Assembly (NCBI GenBank): GCA_963277665.1
Contig: OY728125.1
Location: forward strand, 1,713,758,889 to 1,713,822,888
DNA: 64,000 nt
Direction: 5' to 3'
From: Viscum album
Lineage: Eukaryota; Streptophyta; Magnoliopsida; Santalales; Viscaceae
This document shows, one piece after another, positions 13,901 through 24,246 of the stretch. The translations under genes and the position numbers were made by a program. The notes under the pieces were generated by a model. That model did no database searches. It saw nothing but the letters and a program-made list of their open reading frames with translations, and had not been told where the DNA came from. Positions within the stretch are counted from its first letter, which is position 1, and each line of letters begins with the position of its first letter.

Positions 13901-15900
13901 GTGATGTACACAAAAATGGGAAAATGAATTCATATTGTTTTTATACATCTATAAAATGATTCATTTTTCATTTTCAATGTGTAGGAATTAAACTCAACTC
14001 AATCAGATACATGATGTGCATGGTATGACACAAACTGCCCATTATCAATTTAAAATTGATATTTTAGTTCAAAAAGTCTCACTTGTGGAAAACTGAGAAA
14101 AGGTGATAAAATTTTCATTATAATTTAGGAAAATGTTTCATAATTCATTTTTGATGTGTAGGAATCATTCTTATATCAAACCAATAAATTATGTGACCAA
14201 TATTACTCCAAGTGTGTCTTCTTATTTAAAATTATCATTTTAGTAAAAAAGACAAGTGACATGCTCAAAACCAATAAAACCCAGTCAAATTATTTCGATA
14301 AATTTGGAAAATAGTTCATAAATCAATTTTTACATATAGTACTTATCCTCACCTCACTATGACACATTATGTTAACAGTATGGCTCCAATTGTTTTTTAT
14401 TTAAAATAGACATTAAATTTTGTAAAAAAAAATGTGACGTACTCAAAACTGATAAAATGAATTCAGGATGTTTTGAAACTTCAGTACAATGATCCATAAT
14501 TCATTTGTGACACGTAGAAATTATGTTCACCGTAATCTGATACACACTGGGTCTAGTATGATTTAAAGTGTTTCTTTTTATTTAAAATTGACATCAATTT
14601 CCATAAAAAATACCAGTGGCATACTCAATGTCAAGGAAGCAGACTCAGATTGTTTTGATACTTTAAAAAAATGATTCATAAGTCATTTTTATAGTCTATT
14701 AATCAGTCAAACATTAATCGTATGCACGTAGTTCCCTGTATAACTCAAATTTTCCTTCATCAGTTCAAAATTGACATTTTACTTCAAAAAGTGTGTCTTT
14801 CACTGAAGAAAGAAAAATCACTCGGATTTTATTGATAATTTACAATAATGATTCATAAGTCATTATAATGTGTATGAATTATTTTACCATCCACCCAATA
14901 AATAGTGTGATTGGTATGACTCAAAGTGCGTGTTTCTAGTTTAAAATTATATTTTAGTAAAGAAAGACAAGTGACATACTCAAAAAACACATTAAAATTA
15001 TTTAGATACTTTTATAATACTATCATTAAGTAATTTTGTATGTGTATTAATCAAAATAAACATAACCAAAAACATAGTGTGTCAGGTATGACTCCAAGTG
15101 TATCTTTTTATTTAAAATTATATTAATTTTAGTATAAAAGTAAAGTGTAATAATCAAAACTGAGTAAACACAGTCAGAATGTTCAGATACTTTAGGAAAA
15201 CAATCCATTATTAATTTTTGATGTGTAAAAATTATCCTCACATCAATATATAGAACTATGTGCATGGTATGACCTGAAGTGTCTGTTATCAGTTTCAAAA
15301 TTGAGATTTTTGTTCAAAAATTGTCACTCACTAAAACCCCAGAAAACATGCTCAAATTCATTTGTTAACTTATAAAAATAACTCATAATTCAATTGTGAC
15401 ATGTGGGATTCATTCTCATTTTAAACCAACACATTATATAACAAGTATAACTCAAAGTGTGTGTATTCTGTTTAAAATTACATTTTAGTAAAAAACACAA
15501 GTGACATTATCAAAACTGAAATAACGCATTCGAATTGTTCTGATACTTTAGAAAAATTATCCATAAGTAATTTTTGATGTATAAAGTTATCCACGCCTCA
15601 ATATTACATATGATGTGTTCGTTATGACTTTAAGTGCATTTTTTTAATATATAAGTTCCATTTTAATTTCAAACACGTGTCACATCACCAAAACCGAGAA
15701 ATCGATCTCATATTGTTTTCTCATAATTTTATATACTATTACATAATTAATTTACTTATCATTTTTATTATATAATTATTTATTTAAATTTCACATAAAT
15801 AATTCTTAAAGATGAAAAAGAAATGGTGTGTCATGTAAGTGTCAAAAACAACTCAATCAGATACATGGTGTTCCTGGTATGACTCAAAGTTCAGTTTAAA
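10990..15900 (+). repeat. Tandem array of about 177-bp units with seven-unit higher-order structure
   Basis: A diverged tandem repeat built around a CCGGTATGACTCAAAGTGTGT core. Examples of the core lie at about 12222, 12400, 12577, 12938, 13116, 13291, 13658, 13837, 14013, 14194, 14909, 15084 and 15260, spaced 174-185 bp. Three unit types can be told apart after the core. Q has TTATCAGTTTAAAATTG and then TTCAAAAAGT-TCACTCA. V has a short TTTAAAATTACATTTTAGTAAA. T has TATTTAAAATTGACATTAA and then AAGTGACATACTC. The Q-type phrase falls at 12247, 12786, 13503, 14042, 14758 and 15286, giving steps of 539, 717, 539, 716 and 528 bp, so the order is QVT-QVTT repeated. The left part (10990-12050) is more degenerate and probably contains an insertion at about 11400-11810. 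There are roughly 27 units. It is non-coding. Confidence 0.92.
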
Positions 15901-16189
15901 ATTGAAAATTTATATATAATTTATTTATTCATAGTATTAATAATGTAATAAATATTTTATTATATAGGTTCATTCCTTCTCTCGATCTGGTGTAGTTTGT
16001 TCGACAATAGCATGACAGGGAGTTGAGGGCTAATGAAAAATGAACAATAATGTTTTTTAATGTCAGAGATAAGTTGTACTTATTCATGTATATTTACAAA
16101 CCAATGTTGGAACTTTCTAGAGTTTTTTTCTTTTATTTATGTTATAAATTTTATTTCATTTAATATCTATATTTTCACTTACTTTTTCT

Positions 16190-16493
16190 AGTTTCTGTTG
16201 CTGTAGTGTGCTGTAAATTTAACATCACGCTATAGTATGCCCCTTTATCAACACTTTTTTTATTTTTGACAAAGGATTCATTAATTAGTGCATTAAATAG
16301 TTACTATAAAGGACACCTTTATCAGTACTAAATAAACATGTTGATAAATGGGGTCTTTTATCAACACAACTAAAAGTTCTGGTAAAATCACCCTTTATCA
16401 GTGCTTTTTAGCACTGATAAAGGACCCCTTTATTAGTGTTTCTTTAGCATTGATAAAATCCTAGAGATTTTATTTACACTCTGATAGTTAGTG
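16190..16493 (+). repeat. Cact-1 3' subterminal repeats and terminus
   Basis: Clustered copies of TTTATCAGTGC and its complement GCACTGATAAA occur here in both orientations with mismatches, mixed with GGACCCCTTTAT-type spacers. In CACTA elements such short subterminal repeats bind the TNPA-type accessory protein and help define the ends. The block closes with a degenerate TAGTTAGTG at about 16485-16493, where Ty3 RNase H sequence of Gy-1 starts. The same repeat type is found at both ends of Cact-2 and Cact-3. Confidence 0.78.
16392..16423. repeat. Perfect 14-bp hairpin of subterminal repeats
   Basis: CCTTTATCAGTGCT (16392-16405) and its exact complement AGCACTGATAAAGG (16410-16423) flank a TTTT loop. 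It is the best preserved pair of CACTA subterminal motifs in the window, placed head to head. Confidence 0.9.
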
Positions 16494-16872
16494 GTATTTT
16501 TCTTTACTGATAAATCAAAATTTTAACATTTTTAAAGGATATATTTAATATAAATGAAAACAATTAATTGATGTGTTGAGTCGGAAAAACCCCATTGTTC
16601 TTGTGATGATGGAGATTAAAGGAGATTCATTGATCAAGAAAGAAAAAAGAAATGATTCTAAGTTATAAAATAAGTTATAAGTTTTGAAAATGGAAAAAAT
16701 ATAGTTCAACGCTCTTCCAGAGGAATTATGAGTTTTCGTAAAAGTTTATGTATCCAAAATGATAAAAAGGTGAATAATGGGGTTATGGATGAAGCTCATA
16801 TCTCTTCATTCTCTGTACATCCTAGAAGCACCAAACTTAATAGATATCTAAGAGATCATTATTTTTTGGGTG
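16490..16872 (+). pseudogene. Gy-1 pol: end of RNase H and integrase zinc-binding start
   Basis: The first part aligns codon by codon with the end of a Ty3 RNase H: W-x3-LL at 16492-16509, then at about 16540-16582 a degenerate Y-H-P-G-K-A-N-V-V-A-D block that ends VLSRKTP. A second frame (16728-16872) reads MDEAHISSFSVHPRSTKLNRYLRDHY, whose EAH-x3-S-x-HP-x-STK pattern is the His-His part of the integrase HHCC finger. The sequence stops resembling integrase at about 16872 and resumes at about 20655 with the W-D-D-M-K part, so the gene appears split by an insertion. Stops and substitutions show it is dead. Confidence 0.75.
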
Positions 16873-17337
16873 GTGTGGTGTTTATTCATTACATTTTTTC
16901 ACATTATTTTTTTTGGGAACTTTTTTATTTTTAATGCTAGTTTATTTTTTAAAATTGTAGATTAATTTTCAATTTGTTATTTAAATATTTGATTTATTAA
17001 CACTACCATAAATACCTTTTTTTAATAATGTTATATATCTCTTTCATCAGTGCTAGAAAAAAATTTCTATTCTAAACGCCATAAAAATGGGGGTCCCCTT
17101 TATCTTTTCTAAAAATGATAATAATGTCCTGTTTTATGAGTGCTAAAAAATCATTAATAAATGGGAACTTTATCAATGATTTTTTGTGGTGCTGATAAAA
17201 TATCCCTTTTATCAATGCAAAAAAAGAACTAATAAAATTCAGAAAAATAAATTTTTTTTCTCCAAATCATAGGGTGGACCACCCTTCCTTTTATCAGTTC
17301 TCAATCCCCCCACCATCTTTTGATAGAGCTCATCTAG

Positions 17338-17349
17338 CCCCCCCCCCCC
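17338..17349 (+). repeat. C12 homopolymer in Cact-2
   Basis: Twelve consecutive C residues inside a pyrimidine-rich stretch (about 17270-17465), striking in DNA this rich in AT. Confidence 0.9.
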
Positions 17350-17479
17350 TCCCATCCTTTAACAATCCTAGCCACCTGCTTCACACGCCCGTATGCCCCT
17401 GCCTTTTCTGGGTTTTTAACATGAGACCTCCCTCTCATACCCCTATTAATTTTACACTCCACTAATTTTTCTCTATATT

Positions 17480-17860
17480 TTATGATATATCTATATATTT
17501 ATATATATTTAGTTACATTTTTATCGATATTTTTATATTTATATATATATTTATTTATTTATTTATAATAAATATATAAAAAATGATTTGTGTATGTGTG
17601 TGTTTATAAATAAATTCATACATGCATACCTATATTTATATATATGTGTGTGTGCCAATAAATATAATTATGTTTATTTATATTTATTTATATTTATTTA
17701 CATATATACATGTATTAGAATATATACATAAATATATATTTCTTTTGTCAATACACTCACACAAATAAATTCATATATATATGTAAGCATTATATATATA
17801 TATATATATATATTATAGGTATATATGTATTGATACATTTTTATTTTAAATAAAATGGAT
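17480..17860. repeat. TA/TATG/TTTA microsatellite zone in Cact-2
   Basis: Mixed simple repeats: TTTATATATATATTTATTTATTTA-like runs, TATGTGTGTG runs near 17590 and 17645, and a TA run at about 17791-17813. Low-complexity sequence without coding content. Confidence 0.8.
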
Positions 17861-20654
17861 GTTATTTTTTATTTAGATAAGTTTTATATATTTATAAATA
17901 TATTTTATTTGTAAATATAATTACATGATTAGTTATAAAAATAAATTTTTATGAGTGAGAATATAAAAAATTATTTAATTTTATATATTTGATTATAAAT
18001 AACATCACGATACAAAAAATGATTAACCATTGAAAAAATAAAATCAACATGAATGTAAGACTTTGAAATAAATTCAGCCTCCACCAAAAAATACAATAAG
18101 ACCTCCTTCAATGAGGATTAAATTCTATCGAATGTTAAAAAATCAGGATACCCCAACTAAGAACTCATTCTAGAGGCCTTTTGGGACATTTTTTGCCTCA
18201 AAAAATGTTAACAGGGTTTCCCCAGTCATAATGGTGTAGATATTTTTGAGATATTATATTTGATATGTGGTAGAGCTCAACCGGACTCTCAAATCAAAAG
18301 TTATGGTTTTTTGAAGTTTGAATCAAATTTTCAACTTATTTTAGATCTTTCGTTGTTTTTTTTAATTTTTTCTATCTAAAAATCATTATTAAATGACTAT
18401 TAATCTATAATAATTCAGAAATTATTAATTAATATTGTATTTATAATTATTTTATAATCCATTTTTCACTAAATATCTTATATATAAAGTGTAAATGTGT
18501 ATTTAGCCATATATAAATCATATTTTTTAAATATATTATATTAATACCAATATAAATATATATATATTAAAATATTATTTTTACTGATAAATAACATTTT
18601 TATGAAATATTCCATTTATCATCACTAAAAACAACAGTTTTAGCACTAACAAAAGGCATACATTTATTAGTTCTAAGAAAAGTGCTGGTAATGGTAACTC
18701 CGTTTGCATTTCTTTTTTTGTGCTGATAAAGCATTGAACTGGATAAATCTGATTTTTTGTTGTGTAATTTGTTTTCTAAATTAGTGATTTTATGTATAAT
18801 TTATAATTTTTTTACTACTTTGTGTTTTTCATTTAACTCAGAATTTTTTTACAACTTTATTTTTATTCAATGTCTTGTCTATTTTATGTTTTGTGTATTC
18901 AAATTCTTTAACCATTTCATTTGGAGTATTAATATATTAATTAATTTATTGATATGTGTATTTTGATCTATTTTATTTAAATATTTTAATAATTTGTAAC
19001 GTGAAATTATAATTTAATTACTTTAGTTTTTTTATCATTTCTTTATTTTTTTTTAATTAATTAATAATTTAATAATTTCATACATTTTATTTCTTTATTT
19101 TTAAACATTTATTGTTTGAAAAAAATATTTTCAGTGAATTTGTATAATTTAAATATTTATTTATGCTATTAGTTTACAAATGAAATTTAATTTTATTCTT
19201 TGTTAGATTTTTGGTTGCACCTAGACTTTTTTCTATTGATATTATATATCCATTTTCATTGCCTATCTATATACCAAAATTTGGATTTTTCCACCATGAT
19301 AGTGTATTTTCTTGTAATAAATTCCTGAAACTCAACTCATGTAGTCGAATTAGGTTTGAGGGCCTCATGTATCTAATTTCATGGGCACCACATTCACATT
19401 TTATTCTTAATACCAAAGGGAACTCAGGCCAAATCGAGAGAGAGCGGGAATCGGTATGATGGAGGTTGAATCTCACCAACAATTTTTTTTGGGTTGGTGG
19501 AAGCAGACATTTTTCTATTTCAATACCAATACTGCTATCATCTAGCTGTCACAATAAATAGAGGAGAAAAGTTTAAAAGGTGATGCCACCTAGAAATAAT
19601 ATTGATGTGAGATATTACTGATGTCATAAAATGAGAAAAATCACAAATAAAAATTAAATTATATTCATAGAGGTGGGTATGTAGGGAATAATTATATAGA
19701 AATAAAAGTATTTCTTGATATTGGAGGTAGACCAAAATAAAGGAATGATAATGATGAATTGAAGGAGGATCGAAACTGATGGAAAATTGATTCCAACAGT
19801 GAATATTTCTCTCTCTATTTTATTACTTCTTATTTTCTTCTTTATCAGCAATGTATTTTTTTAAAATAATTTGTTGTTGTTTCTCTGATTATGAGATTCT
19901 GAACATTTTTAGGGGGATTGGAACAGAAAGAGTTGAATATTTTTCATGCTTATTTTATTTCTTAGAGATCTGTGTTCTTTCATTTATCCACCAATAATTT
20001 CATTCTTCTTTTGTGACGTATTCATGGATGAAGTTATAGCTGAATTTCATAGATGGCTGAAAATAATTTTCTATTTCTCTTTAAATAAAAATATTAGAAA
20101 TAGTTTTTATGGAATTTTGTGTATGATTTCATGTTCTAATGTTATTCCTTATTTTAATTCTCCATGAGCATTATTTATGCCCTAATTTATGTACTGATAT
20201 GTCAAGAGTATGAAATTAGTAAGCCTCTTTAATTTTGACTGAAATACTTAAAATGGAAAAGTTCATAATTCTTTCTTATCCAAAAAGATTTTATATTTCT
20301 TTTCAAGTCATTGAATGAAATTTAATTCCTTATATAAGGTCACTAAACAACATATCCATAACTCAACCTTTGGAACCTCTTATTTTTACTCGTATCATAA
20401 TAAATTATATTTTTCCAACTCAAACTACCAAATTTACCCTGAAATCATTTTTTCTGCTTTGTTTCTAGTCACATCTGTATCATCTCACTTCGGCACACAT
20501 CATTCAACATTTATCTTCCATTATTTCATTTTTCTATTTGTTTCTTGTTTTCAGTTTATTTTGTTTTTATTGTGTTCACAAAAATAAGAATTTCATGTCG
20601 ATCAATGCTCCAACTTCATCTGCATTACATGTATATCATAGGTTTTATAAATAA

Positions 20655-21875
20655 TTAAATTTCCTCGGGTATTAGTGGGATGACATGAAAATCTAGATTA
20701 TTGATTATACTGCCTGATATTTGGTATGTCAACTAGTGAAGGGTGTGAAAAAACAACCCAAAAGAGTTCTACAGCAACTACTCATACCATTATGTAAGTG
20801 GGATAACATCACTATATACTTTGTTACTGGACTTCCAAATACATCTAATGGAAACAATACTATATGGTTAATCATTGTTAAATTAATTTTTTTCCCATTT
20901 CATCCCCATATAAGAACATTTTTCTCTCAAGCGACTTTCTCATCTGTATATTCAAGAAGTTGTGATACTTTATGGGGAACCAATATTAATTGCTTCAATA
21001 TATGATCCAATATTTAAATCTATATTCTATAGGATCCTTCAAAAGGCTATTAATAATGAACTAAACCATAACACAGTCGATCATATACAAATTGGTGGGC
21101 TGTTTGAGAGGACTATTCAAACATTAGAAGACATGTTAGGGGCTAGATCACGTGATTTTAATCCGATTTGGAATCCTCATATTCAACATAATGAATTCTA
21201 ATATAACAATAGTTTTCACTCAAGTATTAAAATGAATCCTTATGAAGCACTCTAAAGGAAGAGGTGTAGAACTCTAATATGTTGTGATGAATTTGGAGAT
21301 AAAGAACGGTTTGGAATAAAAATTGTGAAAGACACTACAGAGAAGATAAATGTGATCCAGAAACATATCAAGGCTACCCATAGTTGATAAAATATTTATA
21401 ATGACCTTCAAATGAAGGAGTTATAGTTTCAAGTCAATGATCATGTTTTCCAAAAAATATCACCATATAAAGATGCCACAATGTAAAAAAAGAATATTAA
21501 ACTGAATCCTATGTACATTTAACCATTTTAGATTCTAGAGTGTGTTGGAGAAATTGTCTATCGGGTAGCACTAACTCTAAAAATTTCAAATTTCCCCAAC
21601 ATATTCCCTATGTCTATATTAAGAATGAATATATCAGACCCAAAAAATATACTAGAAACAAATGATATAGAAGATGAACGTGACCTATCATATATGGAGA
21701 ACTAATATATATTATTAATGGAAGGGAATAAGTGTTGAGGAATAGAAAAAATTGTCTTTTGAAAGTTTTTTGGAGAAATCAGATGTTCAAAGAAGAAACC
21801 TGGGATCCAAAAGAAGAGATGAAGAAGTAATGTCATAATTTTTTTTTGAGGTAGGACACCAAATTTTGTGGACGA
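20655..21875 (+). pseudogene. Gy-1 pol: integrase core and chromodomain remnant
   Basis: The frame reads W-D-D-M-K, then YLVCQLVK (the Cys-Cys part of the integrase zinc finger), WDNITIYFVTGLP with the first catalytic Asp replaced by Tyr, LYGEPILIASIYDP (second catalytic Asp, motif S-D-x-D-P degraded to S-I-Y-D-P), and ERTIQTLEDMLGA (catalytic Glu region). Then come HSSIKMNPYEAL, YRVALTLKISN, DERDLSY and a degraded chromodomain, ending with TPNFVDEIS just before the PPT. The order integrase, chromodomain, PPT, LTR is that of Ty3 chromoviruses. In the family, integrase inserts the cDNA and the chromodomain is thought to guide targeting to heterochromatin. Several stops and frameshifts interrupt it. 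Confidence 0.88.
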
Positions 21876-21879
21876 AATT

Positions 21880-21894
21880 TCTTAAGTGGGAGAA
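21880..21894 (+). other. Gy-1 polypurine tract
   Basis: AAGTGGGAGAA lies directly before the LTR start TGTGAC and directly after the end of pol. It primes plus-strand DNA synthesis in Ty3 elements. The related Gy-4 has AAGGGGGGAAGA in the same place. Confidence 0.75.
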
Positions 21895-24246
21895 TGTGAC
21901 TAAAAATGTTATTTATGTTATTTAGAGATCTTATTTTTCAATAATTGTTTTATTATTATCACATAGAAATGCTATTAAATTTATAAGGACATTACATATC
22001 CTAAATAAATATTCACTATAACAACTAAATACAATATAGGGAGATAATAAAAAAATAACAATGTACACACTAAATATACTCTATAGGATTGAATACTACA
22101 ATTAGGAATTCTTCTACTACAAAAATAGTAAAAATCAATATAAGAGTTAGGAATATTATATACATTATCAAGGTTAGTGTATACCCATTGTAAGAAAAGT
22201 AATGAATGTTGACGTATAATAATGGTGGAGTGTATATAGGGATAAAGGATAAAGTGATGGTTAAGATCTAATCATTACCTAACCATTAATCAATATTAAT
22301 ATTTGGAGTTATGAATTTTGGAAATAATTATATCATTAGAATTAGTGTTTATATAGGGTAATGATAAATGATAATTGATGACAAAGGGATAAAATTGGCC
22401 TCAACCAGTAGGATCATGACTTTTGAATCCCATTTATCAGAACTAAAGATGGAGGTAGTGTCACTAGGCTTCACCCTTGATCATTCCCAAGAAGAGATTC
22501 AACAGGTGAGGCCCATGTAGAATCAAGAATTGGAGAAGTTCAAGTTATCGGAGACCACCATTATGTCAAAATTAGCTGAGCCACCCCATAAAAATAGAAA
22601 CATTGCACACCTAACCCTTAGGTAGTATATAGGTGTAATAAGGGGGTATGTATCTAGAAATTTCTATAATAATGGTGTAATTTTATTTTCAGAAATAAAA
22701 TAGTGGTTTCTCAAATTTGATTTTTATTATAATTTATTAATTTAAGAAAATATAAATGAATATAAATGAATATTTTTTTTATATAAAGAAAACATAATTG
22801 TATTTTTGGGATGTATATTATTAAAATAGAATTTTAGGATATATTATGGTGTTTTAAATGAAATTTATTTTCATTAAATATTATTATAAAACACAATTTA
22901 TTTAAATATAAAAGATAATTTGATTTTATAATGTCCTAGGTAATTTTTATAAAGGTCGAAAAGTTGACTATAATGTAAAAACTGTTATTTTTTAAATAAA
23001 TAATTTATTTATTTAAAATTTAATATTATTATATTTATAATGAAAATTTGATAAATTTATAATCGTCTTTGAAATCAGCATGTTGAAATTTGGTTAGGGT
23101 TAAATTTTGAGAATTCTCTAAAATACTTTATTTTATACAGAATATAAAAAATATAATTTTGTATTTTTTATGATTTTTGGATTAATTAATATTTAATAAT
23201 TATTTAATAATTAATGGAACTTAATACAGGACCAATAATAAGTTATTTTATTAATGTATTGACTTTTAATGAATAAAAATGATCTTCCAAACCTGTAAAT
23301 AACATTCCAAATTCTAAAATAGAAACTGAGGTTTTAAAAACATTAATTTGTGCAAAAATTAATTTTCCATTCCAAAAGTAATATAAAATTTTTATTTTTT
23401 GTTTTGAAACTGAAATTTATCAAAAAAAACATTCTAAATTTCAAGAACCATCGGCTAAAACTAAGGGTTAACTAATGGTGTTCCATTTTCTACAACCTAT
23501 ATTTCCATGTCTTAAATTTAAAAATTTATAAACAATCCTCCCAATTTTTCCTACAAATACGCACATCTCCACCTTATATAATTCAATCCCAAGACATTAA
23601 TCATTAATTTCCCCTAATTTTCACTCTATAGATCTTTTCCAAGGAGTTTATTATGTTCCAACAAACTCTTCTCAGGCTTTGAGAAGCAATCCCATAAGGG
23701 TAGGGATTCTATTTATTATCTTTTTCTCCAAGTATATCATTTATAATGATTAATATAATTTAAAATTTATTATATTCTCATGAAATTATGGTCATTCCCT
23801 TATTGTTCAATTGTTTTCCTATCAATTGGTGACTTCCCTTCTCTCACATTAATTCATTCTGTAAATAAATTTGTACACCTTTTATGTTTATAAAATCATC
23901 CTTTGATTTTTCATGCTGCTCTTCTTCAGTTATGGATACCCAAAACTATTATTATTCACGGTGATTAAAATATATGTAATTATACCTAATTTATTTGGGA
24001 TTTACATGTACGAAACACAAATATCCTTCTCTTGGGTTAAAAATGATGATATTTTCAATTCGCCAATCACTTATGTTATCAATGATTTTATATGAAGCAT
24101 GTTCTTTATTATCCATATATTAGTGATGAAATGGTTTATTTTTTTCGATATGGATCACATTAATTAATAAATATTAAGCGTGTTCCCTGATAGCACTCTA
24201 ATGTTTTGGGTAAATAATTAATCTCTAAAGATGATAAGTTTATGAT
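21895..24246 (+). repeat. Gy-1 3' LTR, first part, split by Gy-2
   Basis: Starts TGTGAC after the PPT and matches the LTR of Gy-4 in order: the LTR-resident reading frame (22391-22660), the TATA position (23551-23560), the AAGGGTAGGGATTC donor-like motif (23696-23709), and a GGATCACAT ... GT-x2-CCCTGATA ... CT-x-ATG stretch near 24150-24210. The match breaks at 24246 where Gy-2 starts and resumes at about 49390 with CTTGGTGAATAAC, which in Gy-4 directly follows. This places the Gy-2 insertion inside this LTR. Confidence 0.85.
22391..22660 (+). pseudogene. LTR-resident reading frame of Gy-1, decayed
   Basis: Reads along the same pattern as the 89-codon frame in the two Gy-4 LTRs. Shared landmarks are ESHLSELKMEV-x-SLGFTLDHSQ near the start, EKFKLSETT in the middle, KLAEPP, and AHLTLR-x-Y-x-GVIRGYV near the end. 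At least two in-frame stops are present (after the QVRPM segment and before YIGVIRGYV). It lies near the LTR start on the sense strand of the element, as in Gy-4. Function is unknown. The shared spacing between elements of very different age suggests the frame was once maintained. Confidence 0.7.

Larger units (their letters stand above)
1..16493 (+). mobile_element. Cact-1: large degenerate CACTA (En/Spm) DNA transposon, 5' end not seen
   Basis: The element is inferred from three ordered parts on the + strand: a TNPD-type transposase remnant (about 1.2-5.7 kb), a 177-bp tandem array (about 11.0-15.9 kb), and subterminal repeats ending in TAGTTAGTG at about 16493. Immediately after that end, Ty3 RNase H sequence begins (W-x3-LL, then a degenerate VLSRK motif at about 16568-16582), so the element appears to have inserted into Gy-1 pol. 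CACTA elements move by cut and paste with a TNPD transposase that acts on the terminal and subterminal repeats. The 5' terminus and target duplication are not visible. The stretch at 7.9-10.9 kb could be a later insertion. That the transposase and the array belong to one element is inference, supported by Cact-3, which has the same array next to the same kind of terminus. Confidence 0.6.
17001..18764 (+). mobile_element. Cact-2: small non-autonomous CACTA element with TAA target duplication
   Basis: The left end is CACTACCATAAATACC at 17001, preceded by TAA (16998-17000). The right end is GATTTTTTGTTGTG at 18751-18764, followed by TAA (18765-18767). Inverted, the right end starts CACAACAAAAAAT, a diverged match to the left end. 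CACTA elements make 3-bp target duplications, as seen here. TTATCAGTGC-like subterminal repeats occupy about 17045-17235 on the left and 18590-18735 on the right. The 1.76-kb interior has no transposase. It holds a C-rich block with a run of 12 C (17338-17349), a TA/TG microsatellite zone and plain AT-rich sequence, so it would have depended on a transposase supplied by another copy. Confidence 0.82.
16873..20654. other. T-rich insertion of unknown type within the Gy-1 integrase
   Basis: This segment separates two halves of one integrase reading. After removing Cact-2 (17001-18764) about 2.0 kb remains. The part at 18768-19200 is very T-rich. The part at 19200-19500 is less AT-rich and has overlapping short frames on both strands (19211-19459 +, 19267-19482 -) that I do not recognise. 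Frames at 19946-20167 and 20315-20587 also resemble nothing I know. I see no LTR, poly-A tail or clear terminal repeat, and I could not define a target duplication. Confidence 0.45.

Noticed and set aside
10990..15900. CRISPR-like array
   Set aside because: Units are about 177 bp, diverged throughout and without short identical repeats and unique spacers; this is a eukaryotic tandem repeat.
10990..15900. Centromere core satellite
   Set aside because: Unit length is suggestive, but units are highly diverged, the array is short and sits inside a CACTA element; nothing here shows centromere function.
20605..20660. A second integrase HHCC start at about 20605
   Set aside because: The ALHVYH reading looked like the zinc-finger start, but the better explanation is that the real start is at 16728-16872 and the gene is split; the resemblance at 20605 is weak.
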